Assembly (NCBI GenBank): GCA_021770065.1
Contig: JAETRR010000023.1
Span: forward strand, 1-64,000
Length of the DNA: 64,000 nt
Source of the DNA: Lachnoclostridium sp.
GTDB lineage: Bacteria; Bacillota; Clostridia; Lachnospirales; Lachnospiraceae
Direction: 5' to 3'
Shown here: positions 42,539-49,780 of the stretch, one piece after another
Layout of the letters: every line of letters begins with the position of its first letter
Position numbering within the stretch: position 1 is the stretch's first letter
The notes under the pieces: model-generated
What the model was told of the DNA's origin: nothing
Seen by the model: only the letters and a program-made list of their open reading frames with translations
Database searches by the model: none
Position numbers and translations under genes: made by a program

Positions 42539-42581
42539 GATCTCATAATAGGTTAATACAAAGCCGTTATGAGGTCTTTTT
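42539..42581 (+). promoter_or_regulatory. Hairpin that buries the spoVD ribosome-binding site
   Basis: GATCTCATAA (42539-42548) pairs with TTATGAGGTC (42567-42576; one G-T pair), followed by TTTTT and then ATG 42582. The only ribosome-binding site, GAGG, is in the 3' arm. The structure can end the ftsI transcript and also hide the spoVD start. Confidence 0.65.
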
Positions 42582-43675
42582 ATGTATCCGAAATGTAAGA
42601 CTTATAATAGGAAAAAGATTATTCTGATTTTTATCTGCTGCTTTCTGGCTGTCTGTATACTTACAGGCCGTCTGGTAAAGCTGATGGTATTTGAGTCGGA
42701 ATACTACCAGGAACTGGCAGATGATCTCCATGAGCGTGAGCGGAGTATTAAAGCGGCCAGAGGGAAAATTATTGATGCCTCCGGCACGGTTCTGGCCACT
42801 AACCGGACAGTCTGTACCATTTCCGTAGTCCACAGCCAGATTAAGGAACCGGAAAAAGTCATTGAGGTACTCAGCAGAGAATTGGAACTGGATGAGGAAA
42901 CAGTGCGCAAAAGGGTGGAAAAATACAGCTCTATTGAGCGGATTAAGACCAATGTGGAAAAGGAGATTGGAGACCGCGTCCGTGCTTATCAGCTGGAAGG
43001 CGTGAAAATTGACGAGGATTTCAAGCGCTATTACCCTTACGGAAGTCTGGCTTCCAAAGTTCTGGGCTTTACAGGCAGCGACAACCAGGGGATCATCGGC
43101 CTGGAAGTAGTCTATGACGAGTATCTCCAGGGAATCAACGGAACCATACTGACCCAGACGGATGCCAGGGGTGTGGAGATTGCGGACGCAGGAGAGGAAC
43201 GGGTGGAGCCGGTAGCCGGAAGCGATCTGTACATCAGCCTGGATTACAACATTCAGCTTTATGCCCAGCAGGCGGCTCTCAAGGCACTGGAGCAGAAGCA
43301 GGCAACTTATGTATCTATTTTGGTTATGAATCCTCAGAATGGGGAAATCTATGCCTGTGTCAATGTACCGGAATTTGATTTAAATGATCCTTTTACGTTG
43401 AATATGGATGTGGATACCAGCGGTCTTACGGAGCAGCAGAAGCAGGATCTCTTAAACCAGATGTGGCGGAACCAGAGCATCAACGACACCTATGAGCCGG
43501 GGTCTACCTTCAAGACCATAACGGCTGCGGCAGCTCTGGAAAAGGGCGTGGTTTCCCTGGATGATACATTCAGCTGTCCGGGGTTCCGGATGGTGGAGGA
43601 TCGAAGGATACGCTGTCACAAGGCAGGGGGACATGGGGCGGAGACCTTTGTTCAAGGGATTTGTAATTCGTGTAA
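42582..43675 (+). pseudogene. spoVD: SpoVD-like penicillin-binding protein, 5' part of a split gene
   Basis: Residues 1-364 of a class B PBP: membrane anchor (about 12-32), dimerisation domain with SKVLGFTGSDNQGIIGLE near 158 in outline, and the transpeptidase Ser motif G-S-T-F-K near 307. The frame then reads GICNSC and passes at 43676 into foreign DNA, stopping at 43694. Joined to 48039-48699 it gives one frame of 584 residues. Position directly after ftsI matches spoVD of Bacillus, the sporulation transpeptidase for spore cortex. As it stands the product would lack the SxN and KTG motifs and be inactive. Confidence 0.88.
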
Positions 43676-43698
43676 ACCGTACCCGATAAAGTGATCCC
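43672..43698 (+). mobile_element. Left end of the element (attL core and arm)
   Basis: Shared core GTAA (43672-43675), 8 bp, then the arm CGATAAAGTGATCCC (43684-43698), which is the exact inverse complement of 48014-48028 at the other end. Confidence 0.85.
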
Positions 43699-43746
43699 AT
43701 CAAAAAATCCAGTAAAATCAAGGGTTTTAGCAATTATGTAAAAGAT

Positions 43747-45207
43747 TTACAGGATAAAAAAGTACTCAATTCTAGCAGTCTCTTTATCGTATGTGATCTT
43801 CTCACAAATACTCCGTATAGCGTCGCATTTGGCCTCCAAGCTTGCGTTTTCAGAAGTTAATAGTTCAAGAGCATGATGGGTGTTGGTGATGAGCTGATTC
43901 TTGTCAAAATTCTCGGAGGTTTCCAGGTTTTGAGCGTGCGACAATTTCTTAGTGATGTCAGCTTTTTCAGCATCCAGCATATTTTTATAGGCTTTGTAGT
44001 CATCCAGAGATTCGATTCCATCCAGATATGCGGCTCTGATGCGCTTTTCTTTTTGTTCCAGATCCTTTAGCCGTTCTTCCAGGTGAGCAATAGGGTCTAT
44101 TATTAAGGGGCGCGCTTTTGTTATTTTTACATATTCAAAATTTTCATTTTGAAGTATTTGCTGCAGACCTGTGATTACAGCCTTCTCCATAATCGGGACA
44201 GTGCAGCGCTGCGTGTAATTGCATGTTCCTATAGTCTGGTTTTTGCAGTAAAAGGAAGGATTCTGGTTGGCCCGGCCGGAACGATAATTCATTGGTCCGC
44301 CGCAACGGGCACAGCGCACAAATCCGGATAACCAATGCTTGGCCGGAAGCCGTCCGTGAATTGGGCCTCGTCCCTTTGCGGCTTTAGACTTTGCTGCAGC
44401 AGCATCAAAAAGTTTCTGGCTGATAATGGGTTCATGTTGTCCGTCTGCGATAATCCATTCTTCCTCATCCTTTATCAGCTTCCCTGGTGCATGGGTAGTA
44501 TAGTTCCATCGTACCTTTCCTACATAGAAAGGATTTTCTAAAATGTATTCTACGCTTTGTGCTTCCCATTTCCTGCCTTTCCGGGTCGTGATGCCATTTA
44601 GATTCAGATATTTAGCGATTGAAGCTTTGCTGGCATTCTCGTAGACATATTTGTGAAAAATGAGCTGGACAAGTGCCGCTTTTTCGGGATTAACAGTGGG
44701 GGGAGCGTCATTTACACGATCATAACCAAATGGAGCGCAGGTCATGTAACCTCCCCGCATGGCTTTTTCCGTCATGCCTCGCATGACTTCCCCAGACAGA
44801 CGGATGGAGAAATATTCGTCCATCCATTCCAGTATGCGCTCAATCAGACCTCCCATGATACCATCTGGAAGCGGTTCCGATACGCTGACTACTTCCACGC
44901 CTGCTTTTCGGAGCAGGGATTTATAGACAATGCTTTCTTCCTGGTTCCGGGCGAAACGGGAGTATTTCCAGACCAGGATCACGTCAAATGGGTGTTCCCT
45001 GGATTTGGCTGTGGCGATCATGTCTCGGAAGGCCGGCCTTTTTTCTGCTTTCCGGCCGGAAATGCCGATATCCAGAAAGAAATGTTCCGGGGAAACCAGG
45101 ATATGATTTTCCTTTGCATAGTCAAAGAGCAGGCGCTTTTGTGCGTCCGGGGAAAGTTCTTCCTGCTTGTCGGTGCTGACACGGATATAACAGGCTCCGT
45201 TTTTCAT
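43747..45207 (-). CDS. Large serine recombinase of the element
   Basis: 486 residues. N-terminal resolvase domain with catalytic Ser in Y-I-R-V-S-T-D-K-Q near 12, then SRFARNQEESIVYKSLLRK near 88 in outline, which resembles SpoIVCA/TnpX-type recombinases. A recombinase domain follows (FGYDR, IAKYLNLNGITTRKG), then a Cys zinc ribbon (F-V-R-C-A-R-C-G near 303 and later Cys pairs) and a coiled coil (about 365-420). It cuts and rejoins attL and attR to excise the element. ATG 45207 is preferred over TTG 45228 because AAGGAGG is 8 bases upstream. It is read toward the left end, whose arm begins 49 bp past its stop. Confidence 0.93.
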   Translation of the reverse strand: MKNGACYIRVSTDKQEELSPDAQKRLLFDYAKENHILVSPEHFFLDIGISGRKAEKRPAFRDMIATAKSREHPFDVILVWKYSRFARNQEESIVYKSLLRKAGVEVVSVSEPLPDGIMGGLIERILEWMDEYFSIRLSGEVMRGMTEKAMRGGYMTCAPFGYDRVNDAPPTVNPEKAALVQLIFHKYVYENASKASIAKYLNLNGITTRKGRKWEAQSVEYILENPFYVGKVRWNYTTHAPGKLIKDEEEWIIADGQHEPIISQKLFDAAAAKSKAAKGRGPIHGRLPAKHWLSGFVRCARCGGPMNYRSGRANQNPSFYCKNQTIGTCNYTQRCTVPIMEKAVITGLQQILQNENFEYVKITKARPLIIDPIAHLEERLKDLEQKEKRIRAAYLDGIESLDDYKAYKNMLDAEKADITKKLSHAQNLETSENFDKNQLITNTHHALELLTSENASLEAKCDAIRSICEKITYDKETARIEYFFIL

Positions 45208-45470
45208 GGTATCATCCTCCTTGTACAAGTGTATGCCTGGTTATGGTCATTCTTTCCGCTGGAATGGCCGCACGCCCTCCCGGTTGTCCTGGTAAGAATA
45301 TTATGTAGCTGCCAACTATAATATAAGGGGTATATTTGCTTATTGTAAGTCCAAAGCCCAGCCTTTTGCTCCTGCTTGCGATTTTCTGTATCACTTTGGT
45401 CAAGGATATCTTCAACGGTGGTATAGTGGCGGATCAGTTCATCATTTATTACATCTATTAGTTGAGCCAT
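45208..45470 (-). CDS. Doubtful small ORF upstream of the recombinase
   Basis: A minus-strand frame of about 88 codons from ATG 45470. Its first 40 residues look protein-like (MAQLIDVINDELIRHYTTVE), but there is no ribosome-binding site and the rest runs across the recombinase promoter with unlikely composition. It may be the start of a truncated gene. Confidence 0.25.
45320..45348 (-). promoter_or_regulatory. Possible sigma-A promoter of the recombinase gene
   Basis: On the minus strand TTACAA (45348-45343), 17 bp, TATATT (45325-45320). A CATACACT at 45235-45228, matching the sigma-E -10 consensus CATACAnT, lies closer to the start but has no good -35 and almost touches the ribosome-binding site. 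Confidence 0.4.
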
Positions 45471-45605
45471 AGCTTAATAGGCAGAGCAGTTAAGTCTTCC
45501 AATCAGATCTGGGTTTGAAGCCTGGCAGCTTTATTATGGATGCGCCGCTGTAAACATGTACAACCCATAAAGCATAGAATCATAAAAAGCGAAAGGAGGT
45601 CCCCA

Positions 45606-45758
45606 ATGACCTACGGTTTCTATGTAAATGGTGAGAAAAGACCTCCTACCAAAGAGGAAAGAGAGAAGCTATTGGATTGTATGCTCCGATGTCTGGGCTA
45701 CGAAAAGAAAAAGGTAAAGAAACAGGAGAATTGCTCTTTACCATGTGAGAGTATATAA
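45606..45758 (+). CDS. Small charged protein, candidate directionality factor
   Basis: 50 residues from ATG 45606 behind a strong GAAAGGAGGT. Basic and acidic helix-rich sequence (GEKRPPTKEEREKLLDCML, ending with Cys and Ser). No family recognised. It is the only small, well-started gene beside the recombinase. Excision by large serine recombinases needs a small partner protein, so it is a candidate by position and size only. Confidence 0.6.
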   Translation: MTYGFYVNGEKRPPTKEEREKLLDCMLRCLGYEKKKVKKQENCSLPCESI

Positions 45759-45835
45759 AATTACGATAAAATTGCTTAAGAGGATTTTTAATGATGAATT
45801 GGAAAAAAATTTAAGATAATGCACATATTATAAAA

Positions 45836-45864
45836 AATACTTGAAAGTATTACACGCATATAAT
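45836..45864 (+). promoter_or_regulatory. Operator palindrome and promoter of the DUF4160/DUF2442 pair
   Basis: AATACTT-GA-AAGTATT (45836-45851) is a perfect dyad lying where the -35 would be; TATAAT follows at 45859-45864. The arrangement suits autoregulation by the gene pair. Confidence 0.5.
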
Positions 45865-45917
45865 ATGATGCTGTTGTAAAAATAATAATCTCAAAGGGAG
45901 AAAGGGGAGAAAAAGAA

Positions 45918-46169
45918 ATGCCAGAGATAAGCAGATTTTACGGAATAGTTATTAAAATGTTCTTTAAGCCAAAGGAGCATGAACCGAGCCACATCCACGC
46001 TTTATATGGCGAACATATTGGGATTTTCGACTTGCGCACAATGGAGATGGCGGAGGGAGATTTGCCGCGGAAAGCACAGGAACTTGTTAAGGAGTGGTTA
46101 AAACAAAATCAAAAAGAATTGCTTGAAATGTGGGATAGCCAGAAATTGCGCAAATTGCCGCCGTTATAA
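45918..46169 (+). CDS. DUF4160 protein, putative toxin-antitoxin partner
   Basis: 83 residues: PEISRFYGIVIKMFF at the start, then HEPSHIHALYGEH near 26, the hallmark of DUF4160 (normally H..PHIHV.YG). It is followed at 31 bp by a DUF2442 gene; the two families are regularly found as a pair and have been proposed as a toxin-antitoxin unit. Good ribosome-binding site GGGGAG before ATG 45918. The pair may stabilise the element. Confidence 0.85.
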   Translation: MPEISRFYGIVIKMFFKPKEHEPSHIHALYGEHIGIFDLRTMEMAEGDLPRKAQELVKEWLKQNQKELLEMWDSQKLRKLPPL

Positions 46170-46200
46170 ACGGTTCTTTGTCATATTTGGAGGTGTTTAC

Positions 46201-46470
46201 ATGATACCAAGAATAAAAAGTGTAAAGCCATTAGAAGGCTATTTGCTGCACGTTATTTTTGATGATGGGAAAGACTGTATTTATGATGTGAATGATGATA
46301 TAAACACAATAGAAGAATATAAAGACTTAAAAACCATTTATGGGCTTTTTGAGCAGGTGCAGCTTGACGAAAGCCGGACTTGTGTTTTCTGGAATGATTT
46401 TATAGACCTTCCAAGTGATGCAATTTATGAAAATTCAACAGTCCCACATGAAATGACGGGCTGGGATTAG
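46201..46470 (+). CDS. DUF2442 protein, partner of DUF4160
   Basis: 89 residues: IPRIKSVKPLEGYLLHVIFDDG at the N-terminus in outline, then FEQVQLDESRTCVFWNDFIDLPSDAIYE in outline, which is the DUF2442 core (LA/F..V.L......W....DL..D.LY). ATG 46201 follows GGAGGTG at 8 bases; the open frame to 46123 overlaps the DUF4160 gene. Probable antitoxin/DNA-binding member of the pair; this assignment is inference from the family pairing. Confidence 0.85.
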   Translation: MIPRIKSVKPLEGYLLHVIFDDGKDCIYDVNDDINTIEEYKDLKTIYGLFEQVQLDESRTCVFWNDFIDLPSDAIYENSTVPHEMTGWD

Positions 46471-46548
46471 CTGTTGAAAAATTACTGTTTTGCCGCTGTT
46501 TAATTGAGAAAGGAAGAGCAGGGAAAAGATTGCATATACGCAGAAAAA

Positions 46549-46697
46549 ATGGATAGTGCAAAAGTTCGGGTACAAAAGCTGATTGATATAATTCGGCAAT
46601 TAGAATGGGAATTTCCAGGCAGGCATTTTACTTTAGACGGTCATTTGTTTGGAAGTATAGGCGAGGTTATGGCAGGCTATTATTATGGGATAGAAAA
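46549..46697 (+). pseudogene. Truncated DUF6998-type gene
   Basis: Encodes IIRQLEWEFPGRHFTLDGHLFGSIGEVMAGYYYGI in outline (motif PGRHFTLDGHLFGSIGE), the N-terminal half of a DUF6998 domain. The expected second half (with HDA and IK motifs) is missing; the frame instead runs on through linker sequence into the next gene. Confidence 0.6.
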
Positions 46698-46729
46698 ATG
46701 GGGCAAAGGAGATATTTGGCTAATTGTCA

Positions 46730-46758
46730 TTGAAAAACGTTGTGTTTTGTCATATAAT
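46730..46758 (+). promoter_or_regulatory. Promoter of the small membrane protein gene
   Basis: TTGAAA (46730-46735), 17 bp, TATAAT (46753-46758), followed by AAAAGGAG and ATG 46780. It lies inside the read-through part of the DUF6998 remnant and shows that the next gene has its own start. Confidence 0.65.
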
Positions 46759-46779
46759 TGCGATAAAAGGAGTGAAAAA

Positions 46780-47235
46780 ATGGATATATTATCAATTATA
46801 TCATTAGCAGTTACAATTATACTTGGTGGATATGCAGTACATCAATCTTGGAAATACAATAAAGATACTGAGAAAATTTTTTCAGACATAAAGTATATGT
46901 TAGTCCAGCAAACCAGACTTTTGAATGAGTTGGAAAAAGGGGTAAGCATTGTTTCAAAAAAAGTAATGGTTATGGATTTGTCTAAAGATGAAATTGAACT
47001 ACATAAATTATGTGTGTTTAATAAGAATGATATTCCCCAAATAATGGATGCCATAAAACATTTGTCCATAAAAAACCAGTTTCTTAAAAAAATAGAATCT
47101 TTTTTAAATAGTGATGACACAACATGCAGGCATAACTTTCGGGGAAAAGCAGATTGTGACGAGGAAGTTAGTATAGAGGAGCTATATGCAATTCTGTTGG
47201 AGTATAACGTGCTGATGTCAATTAAATATTATTAA
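46780..47235 (+). CDS. Single-pass membrane protein of unknown function
   Basis: 151 residues: an N-terminal membrane helix (ILSIISLAVTIILGGYAV) followed by a charged helical cytoplasmic domain (YNKDTEKIFSDIKYMLVQQT in outline), and a Cys/His-containing loop near 110 (TTCRHNFRG). No family recognised. Although the frame is open back to 46504, a consensus promoter and AAAAGGAG directly precede ATG 46780. The anchor-plus-coil layout is common in small accessory proteins of mobile elements. Confidence 0.65.
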   Translation: MDILSIISLAVTIILGGYAVHQSWKYNKDTEKIFSDIKYMLVQQTRLLNELEKGVSIVSKKVMVMDLSKDEIELHKLCVFNKNDIPQIMDAIKHLSIKNQFLKKIESFLNSDDTTCRHNFRGKADCDEEVSIEELYAILLEYNVLMSIKYY

Positions 47236-48013
47236 GAGTGTAAATAAAATCTTAATCTCCCAGGCTAAGCTGGAGAGAATAGAGTGAGCAGTAGCGTAGA
47301 GGATGCTTGGAACAAATAAAAAAAGTAACCAAAGAGCAATGCTTTTTATGAGATGGAAGATGGCCTTCCGCAATCGGCGTGCAGGCGCAGGCAGCAAAAC
47401 TCTTATAGCTGCTGTAGCTAAAAGCTATGGTATTGAGTGTATAAGAAAAGGCGGTGTAAAAGTTGTCATGTCGCGAAGCTGAACGAAAGTGAAGAGCTGA
47501 TGGAGCGTCGTTAATGCTAACAAATGCAATCAAAACTGGAGAATTATGTGGTCGCCGGGATATAAGTTCACGAGGAACCTGCTACTGTGTGGGCGGCTGT
47601 CGGTGTTGAGGCTATAGGAGCGTGTGTCAGATATGTGGCGGCGAACAAAATATAGTAAAAACAGAGATAAATAGGGGATGGGAAACCGTCCTCTTTTTGT
47701 GTCGGCATAATGCTGGAGAGGTGCTGTGAACTCTGGATGTCCGGGAACTGGATGTGCGGCACTTGGAATGGAAGAATAAGCGCTCCCTCGGCAGCGTAAA
47801 AGTCAAGCAGCTGGCCAAGGCTTGGATGCTGGTTATCAGCATTAGGTGGATGGCAAATGCGGATCGGCCACCCGGAAAGACCTGAAAGCAGCATAATATT
47901 TTGCTATATGATAGCATAGTATACTTAACAAACGAAGTCTGCCCTTCCCAAAGGGGTATGTATTAATAGGATACCCACAGGGTATATTTATAGGAAAAAA
48001 GAGCTTAAAAACA
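47236..48013. other. Right part of the element without clear genes
   Basis: About 780 bp. No complete gene is convincing. One frame ends VHEEPATVWAAVGVEAIG... at 47654 after an in-frame TAA and may be the tail of a small peptide gene. A plus-strand frame around 47726-47882 has coding-like composition but is interrupted. A hairpin GGGGATGG/CCGTCCTC with a T run (about 47673-47698) is a probable terminator. 47951-47993 resembles the intergenic repeat at 42417-42530 in inverse orientation. Confidence 0.4.
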
Positions 48014-48038
48014 GGGATCACTTTATCGAATAAGGTAA
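48014..48038 (+). mobile_element. Right end of the element (attR arm and core)
   Basis: GGGATCACTTTATCG (48014-48028), 6 bp, then the core GTAA (48035-48038), after which spoVD resumes with TCCCGTTTTC. Confidence 0.85.
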
Positions 48039-48699
48039 TCCCGTTTTCATCGATATCGGCCAGCGTATCGGCGTAGATGATTTCTGCGGATATTTTCAGC
48101 AGTTCGGCCTCCTCTCCAAGACCGGGGTGGATCTCCCCGGAGAGGCAGGAACCATTTTTCACAAAAAGGAAAATATAGGCCCCGTGGAGCTGGCTACCAT
48201 TTCATTCGGGCAGTCCTTTCAGATTACGCCCATCCAGCTTGCAACTACCGTCAGTTCCCTTATCAACGGAGGAACCCGTGTAACGCCTCATTTTGGAGTG
48301 GAAATCCGGGATGCACAGGGAAATCTTTTAAAGAAGCTCAGTTATACCCAAAAAGAGGGGATTGTTTCCGAAGAGACTTCTGAGACCATGCGGTTCCTGC
48401 TGGAAAAGGTAGTGTCTGAAGGCGGCGGAAAGAAAGCGTATATTGAGGGCTACCGCATAGGCGGAAAGACGGCAACTTCTCAGACCCTGCCAAGAGGCAC
48501 CAACAAATACATATCCTCTTTTATCGGCTTTGCGCCGGCGGATAATCCGCAGGTCCTGGCCATGGCCATTATTCACAATCCACAGGGCGTTTACTATGGC
48601 GGAACCATAGCGGCTCCGGTAATACAGGACATATTTTCCAATATCCTGCCTTATCTGGGCATTGAGAAAGAAGAAATAATTACAGAAATTCCCAGTTAG
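48039..48699 (+). pseudogene. spoVD: SpoVD-like penicillin-binding protein, 3' part of a split gene
   Basis: Continues the PBP after the insertion: N-P-V-F-I-D-I-G-Q, then KTGVDLPGEAG, a KTG-box region reading GGKTATSQ (K-T-A rather than K-T-G) near residue 508 of the joined protein, and FIGFAPADNPQV. The final third aligns residue by residue with the ftsI product in this window. The first T of this segment completes the Asn codon of the catalytic S-C-N motif begun at 43674-43675. It has no start or promoter of its own. No PASTA domain, unlike Bacillus SpoVD. Confidence 0.88.
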
Positions 48700-48797
48700 G
48701 ACAGATAATGGTTGAATAATTCCCGGGAAAGACTTATAATGCTTTACGAGGGACAATCGACAGTCCTGGACCAAAGAAGCTTGTGAGGTATAACGAT

Positions 48798-49754
48798 ATG
48801 AATTATACAATGATATTGCCGGTATTGATCTCCTTTGCCATCAGTGCAGCCCTGGGACCTGTCGTGATTCCGCTGCTGCGCCGGCTGAAGTTCGGGCAGA
48901 CGGTCCGGGAAGAGGGGCCTTCGAGCCATTTGAAAAAGACCGGCACGCCTACCATGGGAGGCCTTATTATCCTGGCAGGAATTGTGATCACATCCCTGTT
49001 GTATGTGAAGGATTATCCGAAGATCATTCCCATTCTCTTTGTGACGGTCGGCTTTGGAATTATCGGATTTCTTGATGATTATATCAAAATTGTGCTGCAC
49101 CGCTCGGAAGGACTGACTCCGGGGCAGAAGATGCTCGGGCAGATCCTGGTCACAGGGGTGTTTGTCTACTATTACTACCGGCTCACGGATGGGGATATGG
49201 CAATGCTCATTCCGTTCTGGCCGGATCATTACCTGCATCTTGGCTGGCTTGCCGTTCCGGTGGCTTTTCTGGCAATCATCGGTACAGTGAACGGAGCCAA
49301 TTTTACGGACGGCCTGGACGGCCTGGCTTCCAGCGTCACAGTGCTGATAGCCACCTTTTTTACGGTGGCAGCCTTTGGAACCCAGAGCGGTATTTCGCCG
49401 ATTACCTGTGCGGTGGTGGGAAGCCTGATGGGTTTTCTGCTGTTCAATGTCTACCCGGCCAGTGTGTTTATGGGAGATACAGGTTCCCTGGCCCTTGGGG
49501 GTTTTGTGGCTTCCACGGCCTATATGCTGAAGATGCCCATGTTTATTCTGATAGTGGCCCTTATTTACTGGGTTGAGATCCTTTCCGTGATGATACAGGT
49601 GACTTACTTTAAAATGACGCACGGAAAGCGCATTTTCCGGATGGCCCCCATCCATCACCATTTTGAACTGGGCGGATGGTCTGAGACAAGGGTTGTGGCA
49701 GTATTCTCCATTGTGACGGCGGTTCTTTGCCTGATTGGAATAATGGCTTTATAA
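48798..49754 (+). CDS. mraY: Phospho-N-acetylmuramoyl-pentapeptide transferase MraY
   Basis: 318 residues with ten membrane helices expected. Signature motifs GTPTMGGL near 45, DDYIK near 95, NFTDGLDGLA near 170, MGDTGSLALGG near 223 and HHHFE near 287. It makes lipid I from UDP-MurNAc-pentapeptide and undecaprenyl phosphate. ATG 48798 is preferred to GTG 48783 because GTGAGG lies 9 bases before it. Confidence 0.96.
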   Translation: MNYTMILPVLISFAISAALGPVVIPLLRRLKFGQTVREEGPSSHLKKTGTPTMGGLIILAGIVITSLLYVKDYPKIIPILFVTVGFGIIGFLDDYIKIVLHRSEGLTPGQKMLGQILVTGVFVYYYYRLTDGDMAMLIPFWPDHYLHLGWLAVPVAFLAIIGTVNGANFTDGLDGLASSVTVLIATFFTVAAFGTQSGISPITCAVVGSLMGFLLFNVYPASVFMGDTGSLALGGFVASTAYMLKMPMFILIVALIYWVEILSVMIQVTYFKMTHGKRIFRMAPIHHHFELGGWSETRVVAVFSIVTAVLCLIGIMAL

Positions 49755-49780
49755 AACTGAAATAAAATAGGAGACCGAAA

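Larger units (their letters stand above)
43676..48038. mobile_element. 4.36-kb serine-recombinase element interrupting spoVD
   Basis: The element is bounded by GTAA on both sides (43672-43675 and 48035-48038) with 15-bp inverted repeats just inside (43684-43698 and 48014-48028). Its removal restores spoVD in frame. It encodes a large serine recombinase adjacent to the left end, a small protein, a DUF4160/DUF2442 pair, a truncated DUF6998 gene, a small membrane protein, and about 800 bp without clear genes at the right. This is the layout of skin-like sporulation intervening elements. It carries no phage structural or conjugation genes, so it is a minimal or decayed element. Confidence 0.85.

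Noticed and set aside
45228-45235. Sigma-E promoter for the recombinase (CATACACT)
   Set aside because: Only the -10 matches; no -35 at the right distance and transcription would start at the ribosome-binding site.
48744-49661. 305-codon open frame antisense to mraY
   Set aside because: Shadow composition (His/Gln/Lys rich) and complete overlap with a clear mraY gene.
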